Below are positions 35,375 to 44,815 of a DNA stretch of 64,000 nt, one piece after another (position 1 is the first letter of the stretch; each line of letters opens with the position of its first letter). The DNA comes from Marvania coccoides (taxonomy: Eukaryota; Chlorophyta; Trebouxiophyceae; Chlorellales; Chlorellaceae). The stretch lies in assembly GCA_963854735.1 (NCBI GenBank), contig OY978097.1, positions 2,604,001-2,668,000 of the forward strand. The letters run 5' to 3'. Below the pieces are notes generated by a model. That model had not been told where the DNA came from. It was given only the letters and a program-made list of their open reading frames with translations, and searched no databases. The translations under genes and the position numbers were made by a program.

Positions 35375-36179
35375 TTTAATCCGCTTTGCCTTCAATTTTC
35401 TAAGGAATTTATGCATTCATTTGCTTCGAGAAAGTTTGAGTGAAATTGCAAATCTCTATATGTGTTTAGGCTGGAGGCTCTCCTCGCGTCCGAGGGCCTC
35501 GCTGAGCATGTAGCGAAGGCAATGTGCTTGAATAAATGGGATACCAATTCGATTTTCTCCCCATGTTTCAACCTTCTCAGCAGGCTCAGCAGCAGCAACA
35601 CAGTCTTTCTATCTGAGCTGCATGGGCCATGTCTTTGTCTGAGCTAAGCAGCATTGCTCCCTTTGAGACAGGGGGGCAATGTTCAGTTGTGTGGCTTTAG
35701 CCGCGAGCTTTAACCAAAAAACAATAATATCCACCTCTGCCTGCCCCTGCTTGCACAATGAGCGCTTACCGAGCAAGGGCCTGGCTCCATTCATTACAAG
35801 CGAAGCCTTGTCCATCCCCATTTCATCGCCTTTTCCTTTCCCTCAAAATGACACAGCAGCTGAATAGTTCTATTTCGTATTACTGACTTATGGCAAGAAT
35901 TACTTAAAACACACACACGATTGTTTTTGGTAAAAACATTTCTTTTTAGTACGATGATAAAGGTTGTTTGAAATTGCTGGAAAAGGGGACGGTGCACCAA
36001 GCACAGTCAGTTTAACACCGAAATTTGTACACTAAAGCGCCAAGGGGAAGCACGCGCTCGAAAGGAATTGTGCGAGGTGCACAGATGTCGCTGAATTCTA
36101 AAAGAGGGGGTGGTGTGGGGGGTACACCTAGGTCTCAAAAGCCGTAGTTCAAAAAGAAAGGGGGGCGGGTGTGGGCTGC
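35375..36179. other. Spacer between two minus-strand genes
   Basis: This holds the promoter side of the sphingolipid synthase gene and the 3' flank of the V-ATPase subunit c gene. It is AT-rich with short frames of no coding character. I see no RNA gene. Confidence 0.5.
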
Positions 36180-37107
36180 TTACATAGGCATGGCAGTGCC
36201 AGCCTTGGACGCCAGGATGATGCCAACTGCGCAATTGGAAAACGCATTGATGAGTAAATATGAATATGCTGGAGAATTCGGTGGGACGGCAGTCTAAAAA
36301 AATAAAAAATAAAAACCCACCAATCAGGCCGTAAAGTCCCAGAGCCTCGGCGAAAATGAGGATGAGGATCATTCCGACGAAGAGCTTGGGCTGCTGCGCG
36401 TTGGCCCTCACCCCAGCATCACCGACGATGCCAATGGCCATGCCGGCACCAAGAGCGGCCAGGCCGCAAGCAAGGCCGGCAGCCAGGTGGGCGTAGCCGT
36501 CGAAGAAGTAGTACGCCTTGTCAGCGGTCTGATTGACTGCAAAGAAGGAAGGGGGAAGAGGAAAAGTGAGAGTGTGACCCGGTGAGCGGTGGCATTTTTC
36601 GGTGAAAAAAGCAGTCTGGGGGTTGATTGATGGCCAACTCACTTCCTGTACTGATGATAACCGCGATAATCAGGCCATAAATGCCCAGGATACCAGCCAT
36701 GACCACGGGAACGATGGACTTCATCACCAGCTCAGGACGCATCACACCCATCGCGGCGATGCCGACGCCGCTCTTTGCCGTGCCATATGCAGATCCAAAG
36801 CCTGAAAAAATTTGGCGAGAAGGGGGAGGGTGAGGGGCAGGGGACACATAACTTGAGAGCTGGGATCAGGGCATCTCGGGCTAGCGGGCTCCGCGTTTAT
36901 TGGGGCCACCTCCGGAGCATCCAATTGGTTTAAGGGTGCACTCACAAGCAAAGATCAATGCGGAGGCCGCCCCCATGTAGCCGAAGAAGGGTGCTACCTG
37001 CGACAACATATTTCTTAGAGACCTCGAAAATATTTAGGTGGGAATGCAGGGTTGGCGCGTATTGTGAACCGTCTTACCTGGTCTCCATTCCAGGTGGCTT
37101 CAGACAT
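36180..37107 (-). CDS. VMA3: V-type ATPase proteolipid subunit c
   Basis: Five exons (37107-37078, 36997-36946, 36801-36643, 36536-36321, 36226-36180) join to 167 residues, the usual length. Four transmembrane helices are seen, with [15 protein letters not shown] in helix I-II and the mirrored [17 protein letters not shown] in helix III. The proton-carrying glutamate is E144 in [16 protein letters not shown]. The C-terminus is [15 protein letters not shown]. It forms the rotating c-ring of the vacuolar H+-ATPase. It is divergent from the proline dehydrogenase gene. Confidence 0.94.
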
Positions 37108-37542
37108 CTTGATTATGCGCGAGAAGAACGAACCCTGAAAAAATAAATGTATACACCCCCTTTGCTGCGGAGATAAAAACACGGAGTTGCGTGTCTGCCG
37201 TGTTTATCGACCCTAAATTTAATATGGAAATACGCGCAGTGATCATTTTTTTTGAGGAGGGTTGTCCGGACGAAAGAAAGTTTTGAAGACAAAAAAGGCA
37301 CCAGAAAAGGTCGCTCTTACAACAATAAGCGCGAATAGTGGCAGTTTTTTAAGCGTGTCTGTTAAGGCCAGTGCCACGCGTTTCTGTGGGGCAGCAGAGC
37401 ACCTTTAAGACCGCAGCTGCTCTTCACCTTTCAATCTTTCATTTTTTTGAACCATATTTTCTGTTTAGTTCAGTGAGGCAGACTGTCGGACCGCCTGCTC
37501 TGTCGTTTCAAAATATCGTGACTGGCGTGTCCTGCAATTGAG
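37108..37542. promoter_or_regulatory. Divergent promoter region, V-ATPase c / proline dehydrogenase
   Basis: This is 435 bases between two divergent start codons. It is AT-rich with a CA/CG-mixed centre. No motif was recognised. Confidence 0.4.
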
Positions 37543-39805
37543 ATGCAACGGGGCGTTGCCAGGGGGATCAGTCAGACCACGCTCCTCCGAGGCGTTGCCG
37601 CTGCCGATAACTGGTTCCACCTCGCGCGAAGGGTGTGTATTTTTCATTTTGTTCGAACAAAATATTGGGGGAGAATCTAAATGTATTCGGCTTCGATCGC
37701 AGGAGCTTGGCGCTGTGCCGCAGCCTGCATTCTCAAACCACGTTCCGCCGCCGGTCTCTCCCACCCCACCCCACCCCCCAACACTTGCGCTAGACTTTGA
37801 CAACACCCGAGAGGCCTTCAAGGTGGGGCATTCTATTCAACTAAGGATGCTATCCATAGACGAGCTGCCTGAAATTGGCTGTGCCGCTTCCACCGCTCAA
37901 TTCTAATTTCAGTTCCCTATTTTTGCAGACAAAGACCACTTGGGAGATCGCGCGCTCCATCCTGGTGTTTCGCGCGTGCAGGTGATCACAATTGGTGTTT
38001 TGTTTCCATTGCACTTGCTTTTACGAATTGCTGCCGCTTTTTTCTCAATCCAAAATCGATTTCAGGTCGCAATGGCTGGTCAACAACGCTGACAAGCTCT
38101 TGGCCAGCAGCAAGGCCGTGTTTGGGTCGGCCCTGGTCAACTTCGTACTAAAACACACGTTTTACAAGCAGTTTGTGGCAGGTAAATAACAAATTATTAA
38201 TGCCGTGCGTAAAACGCCAAAACGCAAGGCCGTTTCTTCCTTATAATCATCGTTTCAACTCGCGCAGGCGAGGATGCTACCAAGATCCAGCCCACCCTGA
38301 ACATGCTGCGCAGCTCTGGGGTTGGTGCTGTACTGGATTATGCGGCAGAAGACGACGTCGGGGCAGAGGAAGGCCCCGCCAGCCGGCAGCCGCCAGCAGA
38401 CACAGTCGTGGGCCGCATCTACACCTACGAAGACGAGGCCGTCTGCGACCGCCGCATGGAGAGCTTTTTGAAGGCTATTGACGCCGCTCGCTCCCCTGAT
38501 TGCCGAGGCTTTGCAGCCATAAAAATCACCGGGCTGGGCATGCCCAGGCTGCTGGAGCGGGTGAGCACTGCGCTGGTTGCGGTGCGGGACCTTTTTGGGC
38601 AGCTGGATGAGAATGGAGACGGCTTCCTTGAGCCTGAGGAATTCTCAAGGGTGTTTGGTCGGCTGTTTAACGACTCGGACGAAATCAGGATGAAGGAGGT
38701 GTTTGACTACCTGGACACCGATCGCGACGGCAGAGTGGATTACGTGAGTAGTAAAAAAATGAACGGTTTTAATAATAGAAAAAAGACAGAAGAAATGACA
38801 GAGTTGTTTTGCTTCGATGAAATGTTTCGACGTCTGGTATCATCTCCTGTTCAGGTGGCGTTCTGCAAGGGGATGACGCTGGAGCAGGGCGCCGAGGTGG
38901 CGCGGCGGTGCAGGGAGCAGGGCCCCTTTTCGCGCGCTGTGCTGACCAAAGAAGAGCTCACGCTCCTCGACAACATGGTGGCCCGCGTGGACACCCTCGC
39001 GGTGGCGGCAGCGCAGGCCGGCGTGCGGCTGATGGTTGACGCCGAGCACTCGTACTTCCAGCCCGCCATCGACTCGGTGGTGGCGCGCTTACAGCAGCGC
39101 CATAACGGGGACGTCCCCCGCATCTACAACACCTACCAGTGCTACCTGAAAGACGTCCACAGGCGCTTGGATGAGGATATGCTGCGCGCCGAAAGCGAGG
39201 CGAGTTTTTCTTTCTTTTTCTCCTCCAGGAGACTTCCCTTAAACTTCCACCCAAGTTCAAAAAAAAAAATAAAAAAAAATAAACCGCTTTTCAGCATTGA
39301 TTTCCAACCACAGGGCTATAAGTTTGGCGCCAAGCTGGTGCGCGGCGCGTACATGATTCTGGAGCGCGAGCGTGCCGCCAAACGCGGCTACCCGTCCCCC
39401 ATTTGGGACGCCAAGGAGGACACCGACGCAGCCTATGACCACGCAGTGGCCACGCTGCTGCCCAAAGTGAAAACCGACGGGTATGAAGTGATGGTGGCCA
39501 GCCACAACCGGGCCTCCATAGAGAAAACGGTGGCAGGGATGGCTGCATGGGGGCTGCCCCCTCCCTCTGGCGTTTCTTTTGGGCAGCTTCTGGGCATGCA
39601 GGACCCACTGACGTTCACTCTGGGCGCCCATGGCTACGCTGCGTTTAAATACACCCCCTTTGGCAAGATCGACGAGGTGATTCCGTATCTGCTGCGGCGG
39701 GCGCAGGAGAACAGCGATTTCTTGGGGGGCGTGGCGGCGGAGACTGCAGCGCTGCGGAACGAGCTGTGGAGGAGGGTGACGGGGCGAGGGGGGGTGAAAA
39801 AGTAA
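37543..39805 (+). CDS. PRODH: Proline dehydrogenase with internal EF-hand segment
   Basis: Seven exons (37543-37632, 37703-37822, 37929-37981, 38066-38181, 38268-38743, 38855-39199, 39314-39805) encode 563 residues. The first exon is a basic presequence suited to mitochondrial import. Catalytic barrel blocks are LMVDAEHSYFQPAID, YNTYQCYLKD, FGAKLVRGAYM, VMVASHNRASI, FGQLLGMQDPLTF and KYTPFGKIDEVIPYLLRRAQEN. Inserted before the DAEHS strand is a calmodulin-like pair: loop 1 DENGDGFLEPEE is canonical; loop 2 DTDRDGRVDYVA lacks the acidic residue at position 12 and is split by an intron. The enzyme oxidises proline to pyrroline-5-carboxylate using FAD in the mitochondrial matrix; calcium control is an inference. 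The sixth intron needs a GC donor (GAG|GCGAGT). Confidence 0.88.
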
Positions 39806-40191
39806 CTTCTTGGGCACGCAAGGAAACTGAAATGTGCACGAGCATGAGAATCTTGATATGTATGAATAAATGAACAAACATTTGTTTTTTTTCTTCCCCG
39901 GCCCGCCAAGCAATTGCTGGCGTTTGCTACGAGGGCTGTGAATATGCAGTGCATGTAGTTCAAATCAATTACAACTTTTTTATTGAAAGACTTTTTATAG
40001 CCATTGATAATGCGACACTAGCTCGTGACAGGCTACTTGTTTTCAAACTGGACACGAGGCATTTTGCCGAAATACGTGGTTTTCGTTTTTCAAAAAAGCA
40101 TTTAAAATTATATGTTTCCAAGCAACGTGCGCAACAGCCAAGAAGAGACTCGGTGGTTGGCTTCCTGAAAAAAATCGCAACTCCGAAACCG
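39806..40191. other. Spacer downstream of proline dehydrogenase
   Basis: This 386-base stretch is AT-rich, with an AATAAA signal at 39865-39870. The frame of the next gene is open back to 39949, so its start could lie upstream of 40192. The composition there is unlike the coding exons. Confidence 0.45.
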
Positions 40192-40841
40192 ATGGCGCTC
40201 CGCAATCGTGCCCCCCAGGCGTTTCACCAGCTGAACTCCCTTTTCGGGGTGTCGTGCTACTCCACGAAACTGGGCAACAGCATGTCTGACGGCTTTTACG
40301 ACAGAGAAGGGGCTCCCGCTGTCGGCGAGCAGAGGCCGCACTCCAAAGACTCCCGCGTCGTTGAGGCGCGCACCAGGCAGTCCTCCATCATCATGCCGGG
40401 TGACGAGACGCTTCACAACTCGCTAAGCGACGGTTTCTACGCTTCTTCCCAGCGCCGCCGCATTATGCCCTCCTCCGCCCTCTCCTCCGTTTCGGATCCC
40501 ATCAGCTTCTGGAGCGGAACGTCGTTCTCGGAAGGCTACTACGAGGCCCCCGCTGCGCTGCGCGCAGGGCTCCGAAATCGCAGCAGCAAGGTGAGCGAGA
40601 GAAAATAAAAAAATGATGTTGTTTTTTCATATGCCCGATAATGTTGTGAAAGTGTATTGGATTCATACCTCATTAATCGTTATTCGTCTTATATATTACC
40701 ACGTAGACTTTCTTCAGCGCTGGACCCCGCAGCCTGCCCCTCATGCACCGCATCAGCGCCCAGACCAACACCCGACCCCCTCCGTCCATCGAAGAGGAAG
40801 GGAAGCCGCTGCACAACTCAATGTCGCACTCGGGGTATTGA
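40192..40841 (+). CDS. Unknown protein with repeated NS(M/L)SDGFY motif
   Basis: Exons 40192-40590 and 40707-40841 join in phase 0 to 177 residues. I do not recognise the family. A short motif recurs: GNSMSDGFYDRE, HNSLSDGFYASS, GTSFSEGYYEAP and the C-terminal HNSMSHSGY. Units are spaced by 30-60 residues rich in Arg, Ser and Pro. There are no membrane helices. The first 30 residues lack acids and could be a targeting sequence. The second exon ending precisely in the same motif supports the splice. Evenly spaced short repeats in a disordered protein suggest multivalent binding to one partner, but this is only a guess. Confidence 0.65.
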
Positions 40842-41052
40842 ACGCACATATAAGCTCATATTCCCAGCTCAGAGAAATGAATGCTTCCCTGGGATCAAAA
40901 TTTACTGTACTTAATGTTTACCGCAGTCTTCCCCCTCCTTAATTCTTTTTTTGATGTCCGTTAGCTGCTTTAATTTAGCCTGTGTAATAACTACTGCATG
41001 TAATATCTGCTGCTGTTTCTTTACACAGTTTACTTCTTCAAAAATGTATTGA

Positions 41053-42058
41053 TTATTTGCCCACCCATAGCGGCAGCGGTGGGTGCATCGTCTGCCGAGC
41101 CACCATGCCGCAAGTTGCCAGCAGCAGCCGCGCCTGCATGAGCTGGTGGTGCACCACCACTGCATACACTGCAGCGTCCGTGGCCCTCAGCGCTGCAAGC
41201 TCTGCTTCGGCGGCAGCGGCGGCAGCTTGCTGGGGCGCGTTGCCCTTCACGGCGTCGGAATCATGATCAGCGGCTGCAGGTCCCATTCCTCCGGCTGCGA
41301 GTGCCACTGCCGCGTCAGGCGCAGGGCTGGTGGCGGCATTGGCGTCGCAAATGCGGCTACATAGGCGCTCGGCGGCGGCAGCAACGCAACAAACGCGCTC
41401 GTCGCCGGCAGCGGAGTTGGCGGCGCTCAGGGCGGGGAGGGGGCCGGCGCTCGGGGCGGGGACGACTGCTTCCTCCAACTCCCCTGACAGGGAGTGAGGC
41501 TGCAGGGGCGATTCCAAAGAGAGCTCTTCTGCGGAGGAGGTGGTTTTGCGGCGGCGGGCGTTGTGCTTCTGCAGCTTCATTCTGCAGCTGCGTTTTTCAG
41601 CGTCGAAGTTACGCAAAGGGTGGGACAGGCCGCATCGCTGGCAGAAGCGCACGAGCTGGCCCAGGCGGCTGAACTGAGGTGCGGTCTTGTGGGCGCCGCA
41701 GATGTGGTTGCGGCGATTGTAGAAGGGAAGCTTCTTGAGGTCCGCGGCGCAGTCGTCCGCCTGGCACGCGTTCTTGGAGAAAAGGCGGGGGCGAGGGCCC
41801 CGCACGCTCTTGGAGGAGCTGTAGGAAGGCTGCACCAGCACATAAATGTGGATGAATGTCAGGAATAGGGAGGCTGCCGGCACAAATGATTGCGAAGAAG
41901 ATGGGGAGAACAAACATGGATACATGTGCAGGCATGTGAGGGGGGAAAGAGCGAGGGAATAGGGGGTTTGAGAAGGCTGCACCTAATACAAAATGATGTG
42001 GTGCATTAAAAGAACAACTGCTGCGAAGATATAGGCTCACCGAGTGTTCAGAAGACAT
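41053..42058 (-). CDS. SBP-box transcription factor (SPL family)
   Basis: Exons 42058-42041 and 41829-41053 encode 264 residues. The SBP domain covers residues ~29-104. Its first zinc site is CQADDC with NHICGAH, the second is CQRCGLSH with RSC, and a bipartite nuclear signal (KRSCRMKLQKHNARRRK) overlaps the second finger. The remaining C-terminal 160 residues are Ala/Glu/Pro-rich and low in complexity. SBP factors occur only in the green lineage and bind GTAC cores; the algal CRR1 member controls copper and hypoxia responses. No ankyrin repeats are present, so this is not CRR1 itself. The target genes are unknown. Confidence 0.9.
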
Positions 42059-42312
42059 GTTGTTCTAATTGAGTGTTTGAAATATTATCGCAATCAATCC
42101 AAATAACAGCGTTAGATAGACGCCAAGAAATCAATATTCAACATATATAACAGAGAACAAGCGGCGTAGGCAGAGCGTGTGCTGGCAAATCGGGGGACAT
42201 TTTTTTTTTCTTACTCCGAGCTCGTTGTACGGTACAAACGCTGGGCGAACTGCCAAATTTTTTATCCAGCAATACTTCGATATTTAAGACAATTATAAAT
42301 CCATACGTCAAA

Positions 42313-43401
42313 ATGAAGCTCAAAGCGCTGGGCAGTTGGCGCGGTACGCAGGCAAGTTGACTATTTTTGCTCTCAATTTGGGATTAACTTCCAATAATGC
42401 TGAAATCCTCCTCATTTCATTGTAGACTGGAGCGCCAGCAGTTCGCCAGCCACTCCATACCACCCATCGGCGGCATCCCACAGCAGTACGAGCGCACCCA
42501 GAGATTGAGCTGATCATTACAGACGTCGACGGCACTCTCCTCGACTCGCAAAATCAACTGAGCACCAAAAACGAGGCCGCCATCGCCGCCGCCGCTGCCG
42601 CAGGCGTGCCCCTGATGGTGGCTACAGGCAAAGCCATCGGGCCTTGGGCGGAACGAGTGCTGCCACGCCTCTCTTCACAAATGCCTCAAGTTTATCTGCA
42701 AGGGCTGCTAGTTAGGTCCTACGAAGAGGGCATCATTCTGCAACGCACGCTGGAGGATGAAATCCTCAGGGAGACGGTGGATTTCGCTGCCCGCCATGCG
42801 CTACAGTTGACGGCTTACTGTGCCGACAGAATTGTGTGCGAGTCCACTGATGAACACTCAGACAGACTCGTGTTCTACGAAGAACCCACGCCTGAAGGCA
42901 TCGGTACGAGAAGCACCACATTTTTAATGCCCTGTATATTTTTCTTTAGATTTAATTAGATTTTATTGTCCTTCCGTAATTGCAGGTCCGCTCCACCCTC
43001 ACATTGGCATCCTTCCCATCCAAAAAGTGATTTTCATGGCTCCAGAGCAGCGCATCGCACAGATCCGTCCAGCGGCGGTGGAGGTGTTTGGCGGGCGGGC
43101 TTCTCTCACCTCGGCGCTGCCCGGGATGCTGGAAGTTTTACCGAAGGGGGCTTCTAAAGGCGTGGGAGTGGCGTGGATCCTAGAGCGGCTGGGGATCAAC
43201 CCAGCGCGGTGCCTGGCTCTGGGAGACGGCCAAAACGACGTTGAATTTTTGCAGCTGTGTGGCTTGGGGGTGGCGGTGGGGAACGCTGGAGCGGCCGCCC
43301 GCGAGGCAGCTGATGTGGTGTTGGCGCGCAGCAACGACGAAGATGCAGTGGCGTACGCAATAGAAGAGTACGTGCTGCGGCCACGAGGGCTCTCGCTTTA
43401 G
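42313..43401 (+). CDS. Cof-type HAD-superfamily phosphatase
   Basis: Exons 42313-42351, 42426-42903 and 42986-43401 encode 310 residues. HAD motifs are in order: motif I ELIITDVDGTLLDS, motif II LMVATGK, the conserved lysine in LPKGASKGVGVAWIL, and motif IV LGDGQNDVEFL. A C2-type cap lies between motifs II and III, as in bacterial Cof/YbiV sugar phosphatases and plant homologues. The first intron begins CAG|GCAAGT, a GC donor; the GT alternative at 42345 gives the wrong frame and meets a stop. The N-terminal ~35 residues lack acids and may be a targeting sequence. The substrate is unknown, probably a small phosphorylated sugar or nucleotide. Confidence 0.85.
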
Positions 43402-44815
43402 CTCTCTTACTTATTTTTTCATTTGCTGCTATTCATTTTAATTATTTCTTATTTCTCTTGAACTGTGTGTGATTTTATCGTATTGTGCGTACAACACGTT
43501 TACACGGTAATGACTACAAATAGTAGCCGGGGAAAAAAGATGGGAAAAAAGAAAAAAGGAAGTAAAAAACACAACAGAAAATCACTCATGAACTGCATTT
43601 TAACAGATTGTCATGAATGGATGCTTTGTGTGGCTGCTACTTCACTTTCGCACATTTCAGTCTTGACGTGGCGCGCCCTTGGTGTTGCTGGCGCCCAGAA
43701 AAAGGCAAGGAAGCCTACCTCGAAAAGTCAGGAAGCGGTGGAGTTGGCTCCGCAAGAACAAAACAGGGAACACTGCGGTAGAACCGGCCTCCCTCCCTCG
43801 CCCCCCTCCTTGCATTGGAAGGGGAAGAAAGAAAGGGAGAAAGGAAAGAACAAGACAAAAGACCGGCACAGAACGACGGACACATTTCAGACGCAATCAA
43901 TTTTAATGATTCGTTGAACGGACGTATGCAAGATAACACAGCCGCAGCTGCAAGGCAACCTCCTCACCACTTGCCTGCCACAGCGCAAACAACCTTTTTC
44001 AGAAAAAGAAAAGCTGTGCTGTTCAGGCAAGGACCAGAAAAGTTGGGGCTGGCAGCATTGAAATAATTTGCCAGCCCCAAAAGCGCAGAGTTGATATCAA
44101 ACCAACGCGCTGGACAGGCACTCCCTCAAGCGCTCTGCCACCGCGCGCCAGCCTCTGCGCATCGCGATTGTCGGGAACGACGCGCAACAAAAAACGGCAA
44201 AATTCCTTCGTGGGCGCGTCGACAACCATTCGACGGCTGAATGCTCAAAACTTTGAGAGCCAAAAAACATCCTTCTGCCTCTCTGAAAGTCTGAAAGAGG
44301 CAGGAAAAAAACTCAAGGCATCGATCGAAAAGGAGACTCTGGTGCCGCCTGACCAGTTGGAAGAAAAGCTAGGAAAAACAAAGGGTAGATAGAGAAGTAC
44401 TACGAACTGAGAAAGATACAAGAGTGCATGAAATGCCGCAGCTTTAATTTGCCGCAGCTCGGGAATGAGAGGCGCCCCACCGCCCCTGGGACGCACAATC
44501 GGCGCAGACAGAAAATAAGGTACGGCTCGCTAAAAAGGAAGAAAAGAAAAAACATTGCATTAAAGAACATCAGGTAGAAGGGAAAAAAGTACTGAAGAAA
44601 GGGGCGCCCCCAAAAACTGCATTTAAAAGAAGATATCTGCAAATAATATTTTTCACGAGTGCGTTTGTCAAATGCGTTTTTTTGGGCGCTGCCACGCCCT
44701 CCTCCCCTTCAAAAATATCGAGGGGGTCTCAGCTGCTGCGGTTGGCGTGAGCACTCGCGCTGCCTTGCCCTCCCCCTCGATTCCACCACCACTCATTTCC
44801 ACCATCGAAATGAAT
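43402..44815. other. Convergent 1.4 kb spacer with a hairpin
   Basis: This is the 3' flank of the HAD gene and of the AdoMetDC-ODC gene. It is purine-rich on the + strand. A perfect inverted repeat lies at 44043-44080. A minus-strand frame of 57 codons (44270-44097, ending WRAVAERLRECLSSALV) has some protein character and an acceptor-like tract upstream, but no partner exon was found, so I do not call it a gene. Confidence 0.45.
44043..44080. repeat. Perfect 12-base-pair inverted repeat
   Basis: The arms ttggggctggca (44043-44054) and tgccagccccaa (44069-44080) are perfectly complementary around a 14-base AT-rich loop. It lies between two convergent genes. It could be a transcript 3' structure or part of a small RNA. 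It is not a bacterial terminator because the context is eukaryotic. Confidence 0.6.

Noticed and set aside
44043..44080. Rho-independent terminator
   Set aside because: The hairpin looks like one, but this is eukaryotic nuclear DNA with spliced genes and there is no adjoining U tract.
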